Part shown: in pieces, positions 18,640 to 26,539 of the stretch
Numbering within the stretch: position 1 is the stretch's first letter
Layout of the letters: each line of letters starts with the position of its first letter
Source: Geosporobacter ferrireducens
GTDB lineage: Bacteria > Bacillota > Clostridia > Peptostreptococcales > Thermotaleaceae
Length of the DNA: 64,000 bases
Direction of reading: 5' to 3'
NCBI RefSeq assembly: GCF_001750685.1
Contig: NZ_CP017269.1
Span: 4,071,416-4,135,415, forward strand
Made by a program: the position numbers and the translations under genes
Notes under the pieces: generated by a model
The model's database searches: none
The model's input: the letters and a program-made list of their open reading frames with translations, nothing else
What the model was told of the DNA's origin: nothing

Positions 18640-19545
18640 ATGAAGCCTATAAGCGGATATTTTATGGAACCACAAAATTTTTCTGTGAATGATGGAAATG
18701 GAATCAGAACAATTATTTTTTTTGCAGGCTGTCCGCTCCGGTGCCACTGGTGTTCCAATCCGGAGGGGTATACGGATGAAAATAAAGTTGCACATTATGA
18801 AAAGACCTGCATTGCATGTGGAAGGTGTGCGCAGGGATGCCCAAATGGGGTAGGTATTGATTTAAACAATTCCGGTGAACGGAGCCGGTGCAAGTCCTGT
18901 GGACGCTGTGTAAAGGCATGTCCAACGAAAAGCAGGAAGAATTTGATTTACCGCTATACCAGTGAAGACATGCTAAAAATAATAGAAAAGCAAAGAATAT
19001 TTTACAGATATTCCGGCGGCGGGGTTACCTTTTCCGGCGGAGAAGCAACCCTTCAGAAGGATATGCTGAGGGACCTTGTGTATAAGTTCTATGATCAAGC
19101 TGTAGATTTAGCCATTGAAACATCCGGGTACTTTGATTTTGATGATGTGAAGGACATTTTGGAAAAGTTAAATCTCATATTTGTAGACATAAAACATATG
19201 GAGGATCATAAACACAGATTTTATACAGGTGTTGGAAATGAAAAGATATTAGAGAATATATCCCGGCTCAAGACCTTAAAAATACCCGTGGTCGTACGGA
19301 TACCGGTGATTGAGGGGGTAAATTCGGACATCGATAATATTCGGAAAACAGCTGAATTTGTGAAAAGAAATGTAGATGCACCGAAAATAGAATTATTGTC
19401 CTATCATTCATTTGGGGACAGCAAATATGAAGCCCTTGGTTTGAGAAAGCCCTCCAGGCAGTTTAAACGGCCTTCACCGGAACACATAAGGGAACTATGC
19501 AAAGCAGTTAAAAATGAAGGAGTCGAAGTAGTTCGTTATAAGTAG
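18640..19545 (+). CDS. Glycyl-radical enzyme activating enzyme (radical SAM)
   Basis: This 301 aa radical-SAM protein installs the glycyl radical on the preceding enzyme. The cluster motif CPLRCHWC (CxxxCxxC) is near residue 31. It is followed by a ferredoxin-like insert with two four-cysteine sets (CIACGRCAQGCP and CKSCGRCVKACP), as in activases of glycerol dehydratase and choline lyase but not pyruvate formate-lyase. GGVTFSGGEATLQ is the SAM-binding GGE segment. The start is ATG after AGGAGG. A terminator follows at 19623. Confidence 0.94.
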   Translation: MKPISGYFMEPQNFSVNDGNGIRTIIFFAGCPLRCHWCSNPEGYTDENKVAHYEKTCIACGRCAQGCPNGVGIDLNNSGERSRCKSCGRCVKACPTKSRKNLIYRYTSEDMLKIIEKQRIFYRYSGGGVTFSGGEATLQKDMLRDLVYKFYDQAVDLAIETSGYFDFDDVKDILEKLNLIFVDIKHMEDHKHRFYTGVGNEKILENISRLKTLKIPVVVRIPVIEGVNSDIDNIRKTAEFVKRNVDAPKIELLSYHSFGDSKYEALGLRKPSRQFKRPSPEHIRELCKAVKNEGVEVVRYK

Positions 19546-19622
19546 AAAACAAAGTGAATATTTTCAATCCTCTTGTATTGTGATCATGACTGTATGGAAT
19601 TGTCTTCAGCAAGCCTGATTTT

Positions 19623-19646
19623 GCCCCTTAAGGGGGCTTTTTTTTG
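19623..19646 (+). terminator. Terminator after the activase gene
   Basis: GCCCC-TTAA-GGGGGC stem followed by eight T residues. Confidence 0.85.
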
Positions 19647-19695
19647 CAAAAATTAACCCCTTTGACGAGAAATATTTTAATATAAAATATTAAAT

Positions 19696-19717
19696 TTTAA
19701 GATTCGTTTAAGGTTTC
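19696..19717 (+). promoter_or_regulatory. Direct repeat typical of OmpR-type response regulators
   Basis: TTTAAGATTC and TTTAAGGTTTC lie in tandem with an 11-bp period, just upstream of a possible -10 (TATAGAAT, 19721-19728). Such spacing is usual for OmpR/PhoB-family binding sites. The regulator is not in the window. Confidence 0.4.
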
Positions 19718-19775
19718 GGTTATAGAATAAAAACATAAATACAAGAAGATGAGTCATCAAAAGGAGGATGTTGTT

Positions 19776-21743
19776 GTGAATCAAAAATTTACCCGTTCAA
19801 AATTTTTGGTAATGCTTTTGTGTGTAGCTTTTCTGGCTTCCTGCGGAACAAACTCTGCACTGGAGCCCAATATTGTTGCCCAGGAGGCAGAGAAAGCCGA
19901 AGCCAATTCAAATACTCAGGACCATACAAATAGCGGTACGGTTACAGCAGATCAGATTACCTACGACCAGAATGATGCCTATAGTGACTGGAAAAGTGAA
20001 AATCCAAATTATATTGAATTAAAGGGAAGTACAGCCAGTATAAAAGGTTCAGGTGCTTCCGTAAAGGATAATGTGATTACTATTACAGCAGCAGGAGTCT
20101 ATGTCATCAGCGGCAAACTGGACAATGGCTAGATTGTCGTTGAGGTTGCCAATAAAGGGATCGTTAAACTGGTTTTAAACGAGATGCAAATCCATAATAA
20201 GGATAGTGCACCGATTTACGTGAAAAAGGCAGGAAAAGCAATTATCTCTTTGCAGGATGGAACTGAGAATATGGTAACCGACGGAGAAAATTATATTTTT
20301 TCTGAGGCTTCAGAGGATGAGCCCAATGCCGCAATTTTTAGCAAAGCGGACCTTACTATAAACGGAACAGGGACCCTAAGGGTTAAGGGAAATTATAACA
20401 ATGGAATTTCCAGTAAGGACGATTTAAAAATCCTAGGAGGAAATATCCATATTGCTTCAGCCGATGATGGTTTAATGGGAAGAGACAAAGTATTGGTTAA
20501 AGAGGGAAATATAAGGATAGAAGCTGGAGGAGACGGAATCAAATCTACCAATGATACGGATCCCCTAAAGGGGTTTATAGCTATAGAAGCAGGTCGTTTT
20601 GATATAACGGCCGGAGCTGATGCAATACAGGCCAAAACATCGGTACTGATCACCGGCGGAGATTTTGATATTGTTTCTGGCGGCGGCAGTGCAAATGCCA
20701 GTGAGAAAGCTGGAAATATGGGAAAGCGGTCCTTTGAAAGCGTAGAAAGTCCTTTGACTGCAGAAACCGATGAAAGTGAGTCTCAAAGTACAAAAGGAAT
20801 CAAAGCTTCAGCAGATATCACAATTAAAGGCGGCAAATTCAATATTGATTCTGCTGACGATGCCATTCACAGCAATAACAGTATAACAATAGCAGGAGGA
20901 GATATTTCTATCGCCTCTGGGGATGATGGCATCCATGGAGACGCGTCTATAAAAATAGAAGGTGGGAAAATCAATATTACGAAAAGCTATGAGGGTATAG
21001 AGAGTGCGCTTATATCTATCATAGACGGCGAGATTTATGTTGTATCTAAGGATGATGGAATCAACGTTGCTGGAGGAAAAGACCAATCAGCGCTGCAAGG
21101 GCGCCCGGGACAAAATAATTTCCGTTCCTCCGGCAATAACAGGCTCGATATTGATGGCGGATATGTTGTGATTGACGCTGCCGGGGATGGACTGGATGCA
21201 AACGGGTCCATTTATATGAACGCGGGGACGGTTATTGTAAATGGTCCAATGAACAACGGGAACGGCGCCCTGGATTATGACGGTGTATTTGAGATAAACG
21301 GAGGAATGCTGATAGCTGCAGGAAGCTCAGGAATGGTGCAAGCACCTTCCGAACAGTCAAAGCAGTACAGCATCAATATGATGTATTCACAAATGCAGGA
21401 GGCCGGCAGAATTGTTCATCTGCAGGACAGTAAAGGGAATACCATAGTAACTTTTGCGCCGCAGAAGAGCTATCAGTCTATTGTGATAAGTTCACCGGAA
21501 CTAAAGAAAGATTCATCGTATACCCTTTATGCAGGAGGAACATCAACCGGAAATGAGAAGGATGGTTTATACACCAATGGTGCTTATCAGGGTGGAAGCA
21601 AAATCGTAGATTTTACCATTACAGATTCCGTAACATGGCTGTCGGAAGCAGGGGTAACCACCGGCAGAAATCCTATGCCTGGAGGGCCTAACAATCCAGG
21701 ATTTGACGGAAACAGAAACCGGCCGGAAAAGAGAAAAGAATAA
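19776..21743 (+). pseudogene. Carbohydrate-binding-domain lipoprotein gene with in-frame amber codon
   Basis: A single reading frame runs from GTG 19776 (AAGGAGG 8 bp upstream) to 21743 but is cut by one TAG at 20130-20132. The N-terminal piece has a lipoprotein signal (lipobox FLASCG). The rest is a right-handed beta-helix-like protein with repeated DDGI/DDAI turns, related to the Cthe_2159-type carbohydrate-binding family, and ends in a Gly/Pro/Asn-rich tail. The interruption reads GKLDNG-stop-IVVEV, where homologues usually have Gln (DGQIVV), so a CAG-to-TAG change fits. The downstream frame shows no other damage, so the mutation is recent, or the codon is read through. Confidence 0.8.
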
Positions 21744-21747
21744 AAAC

Positions 21748-21772
21748 AAGGGGGACAGGAAGCGTCCCCTTT
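21748..21772. terminator. Convergent terminator hairpin
   Basis: AAGGGGGAC and GTCCCCTTT flank a seven-base loop between converging genes. The stem could serve both directions, although the T runs are short. Confidence 0.55.
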
Positions 21773-21812
21773 AAACATATATCTATAGGACCAAGTGAAG
21801 GGTAAAAGCATC

Positions 21813-22481
21813 TTAGAATATATCCAAAAAATGAATTTTTGCATCAGGAGAAAAGATGGAAACATAGTAGTGGATATCCTTTAAGTGGCTGCGGATAGTA
21901 TCCTCATGAATGCCACCGGGTGTATAAGCGTAGAAAATTACGTTTTTCGTATTGCCTGTAATCCGGGTTCGATGATCGGGACCGTTTAAAATACTGGAGA
22001 GAATATCTTTTTCATCTGACAGCATCATGTCATTGCCGGTAAGAAACTGCTGCTTTCCGGAGATACCTGTGAAGCTTTCACTGCCTTGTGCCAATTCCAA
22101 TTTGAGAGGAAACGCTATTTTATCAAGGTCATGTCCTGCAGTTAACAGCAAATTTTTTAATTCGGCCATGAACATCGCTTCAACTAATGCAGCAACATTT
22201 GGTAATGGAGTCGATTTTAATACAACGGATTCCAGTTGAAGGAGAACCGGGTAAGTCTTTTTGAACTTTTTATAATAATTTGCATAAAAACAAATAGGTT
22301 CCGATTGAATAAATTCTTTCCTGTTGTAGTTCTGGTACTGGGCTAACAGCTGCTTTTCTACTAAAGTCTTTGTTGCATTAAATTCTGCATTTGATGGTGG
22401 GTTTTTGACATTCTTCATTATAAGAATTCCTAATTTTGCATCAGGGTAAATTTTTTTAAAATCTTCAGCGATTTTTATCAA
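21813..22481 (-). CDS. B3/B4 tRNA-editing-like domain protein
   Basis: This 222 aa stand-alone protein resembles the B3/B4 domain of phenylalanyl-tRNA synthetase beta chain, which in the synthetase edits mischarged tRNA. Recognisable segments are the N-terminal KIYPDAKLGILIMKNV and the C-terminal TKNVIFYAYTPGG. Free-standing forms are common in Firmicutes and their function is not settled. It is transcribed divergently from a MocR regulator, which often marks a regulated partner. Confidence 0.75.
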   Translation of the reverse strand: MIKIAEDFKKIYPDAKLGILIMKNVKNPPSNAEFNATKTLVEKQLLAQYQNYNRKEFIQSEPICFYANYYKKFKKTYPVLLQLESVVLKSTPLPNVAALVEAMFMAELKNLLLTAGHDLDKIAFPLKLELAQGSESFTGISGKQQFLTGNDMMLSDEKDILSSILNGPDHRTRITGNTKNVIFYAYTPGGIHEDTIRSHLKDIHYYVSIFSPDAKIHFLDIF

Positions 22482-22505
22482 ATTATAACACTCCTTATCG
22501 ATTGA

Positions 22506-22598
22506 TTGTAAATTTGTGGCATTTATTTTATAATGTTAACACATAAAGCGTGGTTTCAGTAGGTCCACTTAAATCCAGGGACAATAGGGCCACTTTAA
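22506..22598 (+). promoter_or_regulatory. MocR gene promoter with tandem operator repeats
   Basis: TTGTAA (22506-22511), 17 bp, TATAAT (22529-22534). Downstream are two direct repeats, AGTAGGTCCACTTAA (22559-22573) and AATAGGGCCACTTTAA (22584-22598), 25 bp apart, before the AGGAGG of 22617. MocR/PdxR proteins bind direct repeats as dimers, so autoregulation is likely. Confidence 0.65.
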
Positions 22599-22616
22599 TG
22601 AGGAGGTGTTAGCATC

Positions 22617-24023
22617 ATGTGGTTGGCTATTGATAAGCGTATCAATACTTCACTTATAAGGCAGATTTACGGACAGATTAAATCCATGATATTAGAAGGA
22701 GAGTTGCCGGCAGGTCATAAGCTTCCATCAACCAGATGGCTTTCTGAAGATTTGAAAGTATCCAGGAATGTTGTATTGGAAGCCTATGCCCAGCTTGAGG
22801 CAGAAGGATATATTGAAAGCAGACGGGGTTCCGGTACAATGGTAGCAGAAGGTCTTTATTTTAGGAGAAGTGAGGCGAAAGTAGAAAAACGTCTCTCCAG
22901 TACTGGTTATAAAGAGGAGGACAGCGGGTTGATTGACTTCCGTTCAGGGATTCCTGCCCTTGATCTGTTTCCTCAAAAAGAGTGGGGAAGGTTGTTCCAT
23001 AAGATATGCAGTCAGGTATCTTATTCAGCTTTTAGATATGGTGATTCCGAAGGAATTATGGAATTAAGAGAAGCGCTTTCGGATTATCTGTTCAGAGTCA
23101 GGGGGATCCGCTGCAGTCCGGAACAGATAATGATTACTTCCGGCTCTACCCAGGGATTGTCTTTAATATCAAAGCTGTTATACAATCCTGATATAGAAAT
23201 TATTGTGGAGGACCCTGTTCATTATGGCTTACTCAATGTTATCGCATCTTATGGGTATTCCATAAAACCGATTCCAGTTGATTACAAGGGGATAAGAACA
23301 GATATGCTTAAAACAGACAATGATGTGGGATTTGTTTATGTGACACCCTCTCATCAGTTTCCACTGGGTGGCGTACTGCCTATTCAGAGGCGTATTGAGC
23401 TTATTCGGTTTGCAGAAGAAAAAGACTGCTATATTGTTGAAGACGATTATGACAGCGAGTTTCGTTATGAGGGTCAGCCAATAAGTTCCCTTTATGAATT
23501 GGAACCCAATCGGGTAATTTATGTGGGTTCTTTCAGCAAAATTCTGGCACCTGCCCTTAGACTGGGGTATGTGATATTGCCCGATGTATTGATACCCAAG
23601 TACTTGAGGTTAAAAAAGTATACCGATGTACATACGGAATCTTTATCACAGCTTGTGCTTGCGCAATTTATTCATGATGGAAAGCTTGAAAAACATATTT
23701 GGAAAATGAAAAAAGAATATTATAAGAAACGGCAAGCAGCAATAAACAGCTTAAATAGTAATTTTCCAGATAAATATGTCGTAAAAGGGCATGCTGCAGG
23801 ATTGCATTTGGTTGCAGAATTTCAAAATGTTTCATTTACAGAAGCGGTATTGGAAAAAATCATGCAGCAAAAGGTAAAGGTATATCCCGTGGAGAAGTAT
23901 ACGATCCACAAAGGCAAACATAGCAATAAACTGATTATAGGTTATGGGCATCTTAGTACTGCGGAGATTGCAGAGGGCATAAAGAGAATTAAGGAAGGAA
24001 TAAGACGAGGGGGCGGTTCTTGA
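22617..24023 (+). CDS. MocR-family regulator (GntR HTH plus PLP aminotransferase domain)
   Basis: This 468 aa protein has an N-terminal GntR winged helix (residues 10-80; LPSTRWLSEDLKVSRNVV) joined to a class-I aminotransferase fold (about 115-460). The PLP lysine is in GSFSKILAPALRLGY, and the DDYDSEFRYEGQP motif is typical of PdxR/MocR. Such proteins sense PLP or an amino compound. The last residues (IRRGGGS) are encoded by a REP-like repeat that runs into the stop codon, so the natural C-terminus has been changed slightly. The divergent B3/B4 gene is the likely target. Confidence 0.9.
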   Translation: MWLAIDKRINTSLIRQIYGQIKSMILEGELPAGHKLPSTRWLSEDLKVSRNVVLEAYAQLEAEGYIESRRGSGTMVAEGLYFRRSEAKVEKRLSSTGYKEEDSGLIDFRSGIPALDLFPQKEWGRLFHKICSQVSYSAFRYGDSEGIMELREALSDYLFRVRGIRCSPEQIMITSGSTQGLSLISKLLYNPDIEIIVEDPVHYGLLNVIASYGYSIKPIPVDYKGIRTDMLKTDNDVGFVYVTPSHQFPLGGVLPIQRRIELIRFAEEKDCYIVEDDYDSEFRYEGQPISSLYELEPNRVIYVGSFSKILAPALRLGYVILPDVLIPKYLRLKKYTDVHTESLSQLVLAQFIHDGKLEKHIWKMKKEYYKKRQAAINSLNSNFPDKYVVKGHAAGLHLVAEFQNVSFTEAVLEKIMQQKVKVYPVEKYTIHKGKHSNKLIIGYGHLSTAEIAEGIKRIKEGIRRGGGS

Positions 24024-24025
24024 AG
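24004..24025 (+). repeat. REP-like repeat, copy 2, overlapping the end of the MocR gene
   Basis: GACGAGGGGGCGGTTCTTG matches the left part of the repeat. Its bases supply the last codons and the stop of the MocR reading frame. Confidence 0.6.
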
Positions 24026-24070
24026 GGTTCAATCGGAAGTTTTGCCCCTAAAATAAGACCTAAACATTGG

Positions 24071-24229
24071 TTACTCTCTAGTGTTTAGGCATTCATAAAA
24101 ATGTCCACCCAAAGCTGCAGTTCTACAGCTCATGATATCTTTTGCAGCCTTTGCTTGCTGTGCAGATGAGGTATAGCTTTGTTTGTACTGAGAATAAAAT
24201 CTAAGGAATACTTCCTGTACCGTACTCAC
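24071..24229 (-). pseudogene. IS91-family transposase, N-terminal remnant
   Basis: A 52-codon fragment starting at GTG 24229. It reads STVQEVFLRFYSQYKQSY and then CRTAALGGHFYEC, the start of the zinc-binding region of IS91/IS801-type transposases, which normally continues ECxxCGH; here the frame ends after ECLNTRE. It lies just downstream, on the same strand, of a truncated integrase, the gene pair normally found in IS91-like elements of clostridia. Confidence 0.7.
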
Positions 24230-24252
24230 TTTATCTTACTCTACTCTAATTC

Positions 24253-24714
24253 TCATGGTTTTACTGCAAAAATATCACTAATTTTTAATTTGGCCACTTC
24301 GCTGACGCGCAAACCACTTCCATAAATCAACATTAAAATGGCTTTATGCTTAAGATTAGTAGTTGCCTGTAAGATTGCCAACACATCTTCTTTAGAAGGG
24401 ATTAAGGGTAATTTGTGAGGCCTTTTCATTCGCGGGATCTTCTTGGCATCCCATTCTCTACCGAGTACATAGGTATAGAAAAATTTGATAGCAGAAATAT
24501 AATTATTGATCGTTCCAGCACAAAGGGATCTTTCTCTCTTAAGAAAAAGAATGTATTGTTGAATATCATTTATGGTGATATCGTCCATGGATATTTGACG
24601 ATCTTGTATAAACTTAATAAAGGTATTCATCCTTCTCAAATATGATTCTTTTGAAGAATCGGGTGTCCCCTTAAGTTCAAAATATAGATCGATTTGTTGT
24701 TCATAGTAATTCAT
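24253..24714 (-). pseudogene. Tyrosine recombinase (XerC/D-like), truncated
   Basis: A 153-residue N-terminal part of a phage-integrase-type recombinase. The SAM-like core-binding domain (residues 5-90) and the first catalytic box (LMLIYGSGLRVSEVAKLKIS, with Arg) are present, but the protein stops at FAVKP. The HxxR box and the catalytic tyrosine are missing, so it should be inactive. A good ribosome site (AAGGAGG) precedes the ATG. Confidence 0.85.
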
Positions 24715-24820
24715 GAAACTACCTCCTTCTAATTGATTTGCTATGAATCAATCAGAAGGCAGGCGGCGCTCTAGTAATAGTATAAAAGAATTGTGTCTGT
24801 ATGGTTCATGATATAATCAT

Positions 24821-24906
24821 AAAAGTGAAAAGTATGTCTCCTTTCTGTGGTTTGTTTTCTTTGGCGATTAAACAATATCACAAAAGCACATACTTTTCAC
24901 TTTTTT
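24821..24906. repeat. 86-bp inverted-repeat unit
   Basis: AAAAGTGAAAAGTATGT (24821-24837) and its exact complement ACATACTTTTCACTTTT (24888-24904) enclose about 50 bp. It may be a tiny non-autonomous element or a long hairpin for the decayed element to its left. Confidence 0.5.
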
Positions 24907-24991
24907 TATATATTTTTTATGCAGTTTTTATTTTTAATAACCATCTCGGTAGCGATTTCGTTCTTCGTCTGGTAGATGTGTTTTTTATGTG

Positions 24992-25013
24992 CCTGAGGAA
25001 CCGTCCCCTTGGC
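24992..25013 (-). repeat. REP-like repeat, copy 3 (reverse)
   Basis: CTGAGGAACCGTCCCCTTGG carries the reversed core AACCGTCCCCTTG with decayed ends. Confidence 0.55.
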
Positions 25014-25145
25014 GTAGCGGATGTTTATTGCAACTTATATAGCTTCTACAATAGCATGAAAATAAACAAGGAGACGATCGAAACATCCCTGGGATTTTTG
25101 GGGGGAAATTACTTGGGGATATCGGTAAGAATGTGTAAAGAAATA

Positions 25146-25175
25146 TTGACACAATATGTCGAAATAGTGTATCAT
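25146..25175 (+). promoter_or_regulatory. Promoter of the amidohydrolase-transporter operon
   Basis: TTGACA (25146-25151), 18-bp spacer, TATCAT (25170-25175), about 105 bp before the amidohydrolase start. Confidence 0.65.
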
Positions 25176-25180
25176 ATTCA

Positions 25181-25256
25181 AAACATCAAAAAGTTTGCCG
25201 TAGAAAAACATATTTCTCTATATGGCGAACAAATATTTATGATGTTTAAAATTTTT
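25181..25256 (+). promoter_or_regulatory. Structured leader / possible attenuator
   Basis: Outer stem AAACATCA/TGATGTTT (25181-25188/25240-25247) and inner stem GTTTGCC/GGCGAAC (25193-25199/25224-25230) are followed by AAAATTTTTTG. This could be a terminator or a ligand-controlled leader before the amidohydrolase gene. No known riboswitch class was recognised. Confidence 0.45.
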
Positions 25257-25280
25257 TGATTACCTAAAGGAGTGGTAGCA

Positions 25281-26471
25281 ATGCATACAGAAAGGATTAT
25301 AGAACTTTCTAAAAAGTATTACGATGAAATGGTTGAGCTGCGACATCAATTTCACATGTATCCTGAAATTGGATTTGAGGAGAAACGAACGTCAGAGACC
25401 ATTGTAAAAGTATTGAAGAAATTGGGAATCGAATTTACTGCAAATGTAGCTAAAACAGGTGTAGTAGGGATAATTAAAGGAAAGTGTCCGGGAAAAACGG
25501 TTTTACTTAGAGCCGACATGGATGCTTTAGTTCTGCAGGAAGAGGCTAATGTACCTTATAAATCCCGGATCCCGGGCCGGATGCATGCTTGTGGTCATGA
25601 TGGGCATACCGCCGGTCTTTTAGGGGCTGCTATGATTTTGAATGAGCTAAAGGACGAACTGAAAGGAAATATCAAATTGGTGTTTCAACCAGCGGAAGAA
25701 AATGACGGTGGAGCAAAACCCATGATTGAGGAAGGGATTTTAGAAAATCCAACGGTAGATGCAGCTTTTGGCTGTCATTTGTGGGGAGGGACTCAGGAGG
25801 GGCATATTCACGTGAAGCATGGAGCAGTCATGGCGGCTCCGGATAAGTTTACTTTTAGAATAATCGGTAAGGGAGGGCATGGGGCTATGCCACATCTGGC
25901 GGTTGATTCTATCAGTATTGCTGTACAAGCTATTAACAATATGCAGACGATTGTAAGCCGTCGTATTAACCCTCTTACTCCGGTAGTGATTTCCTTCTGT
26001 TCTATTCATGGCGGAGAAAGCCATAATATTCTCCCCAATGAAGTAGAGGTGGTCGGAACCGTTCGTATATTTGATGAAGATTTGAGACAATGGATTCCGA
26101 AAGCCATGGAAGAGATCTTAGAGGGTGTAACAAAATCTCAGGGAGCTAATTATACATTTGAATATATTGAGCGTTTCCCACCGTTGATAAATGATTATCA
26201 AATGACTGATTTAGTCAGTAAAGCCGTAGGAAAGATTGTTGGTGATGAAAGAGTATCAGAAGCACCGGAACCCAATATGGGCGGAGAGGATTTTGCTTAC
26301 TTCTGTCAGAAAGTGCCTGCTTCTTTCTTCTTTGTGGGAATATCAAAGGATCTTAAAAATCCAGTATGCCACCATCACCCGGAATTCCAATGGGATGATA
26401 AAAACCTGCTAACGGTGGCCCAATCGATGGCACAGGTTGCAGTTGATTTTTTATGTGAGGATAAGCAGTAG
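25281..26471 (+). CDS. M20 family amidohydrolase (aminoacylase/AbgB-like)
   Basis: This 396 aa metallopeptidase of the M20D group hydrolyses N-acyl amino acids or peptides. Metal-site patterns are RADMDALVLQEE, MHACGHDGHTA, FQPAEEND and the C-terminal MGGEDFAYF. The ATG at 25281 is chosen because AAAGGAG lies 8 bp upstream; an upstream GTG overlaps that site. The next gene encodes an AbgT-family transporter, the usual partner of p-aminobenzoyl-glutamate hydrolases, although dipeptides or acyl amino acids are also possible. Confidence 0.92.
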   Translation: MHTERIIELSKKYYDEMVELRHQFHMYPEIGFEEKRTSETIVKVLKKLGIEFTANVAKTGVVGIIKGKCPGKTVLLRADMDALVLQEEANVPYKSRIPGRMHACGHDGHTAGLLGAAMILNELKDELKGNIKLVFQPAEENDGGAKPMIEEGILENPTVDAAFGCHLWGGTQEGHIHVKHGAVMAAPDKFTFRIIGKGGHGAMPHLAVDSISIAVQAINNMQTIVSRRINPLTPVVISFCSIHGGESHNILPNEVEVVGTVRIFDEDLRQWIPKAMEEILEGVTKSQGANYTFEYIERFPPLINDYQMTDLVSKAVGKIVGDERVSEAPEPNMGGEDFAYFCQKVPASFFFVGISKDLKNPVCHHHPEFQWDDKNLLTVAQSMAQVAVDFLCEDKQ

Positions 26472-26539
26472 TCTTATGGAATTGCTACACACAAGTAGAC
26501 AACTTGCATGATACATAAATACAAACAAGGAGGAATTTT

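Noticed and set aside
19776..21743. Two separate genes instead of one broken gene
   Set aside because: Both pieces are in the same frame, the second has no ribosome site near its first ATG, and the residues across the TAG continue the family pattern.
24801..25259. 152-codon open frame on the plus strand
   Set aside because: It has no ribosome site, runs through the 86-bp inverted repeat and a reversed REP-like repeat, contains the promoter of the amidohydrolase operon, and matches no family that I know.
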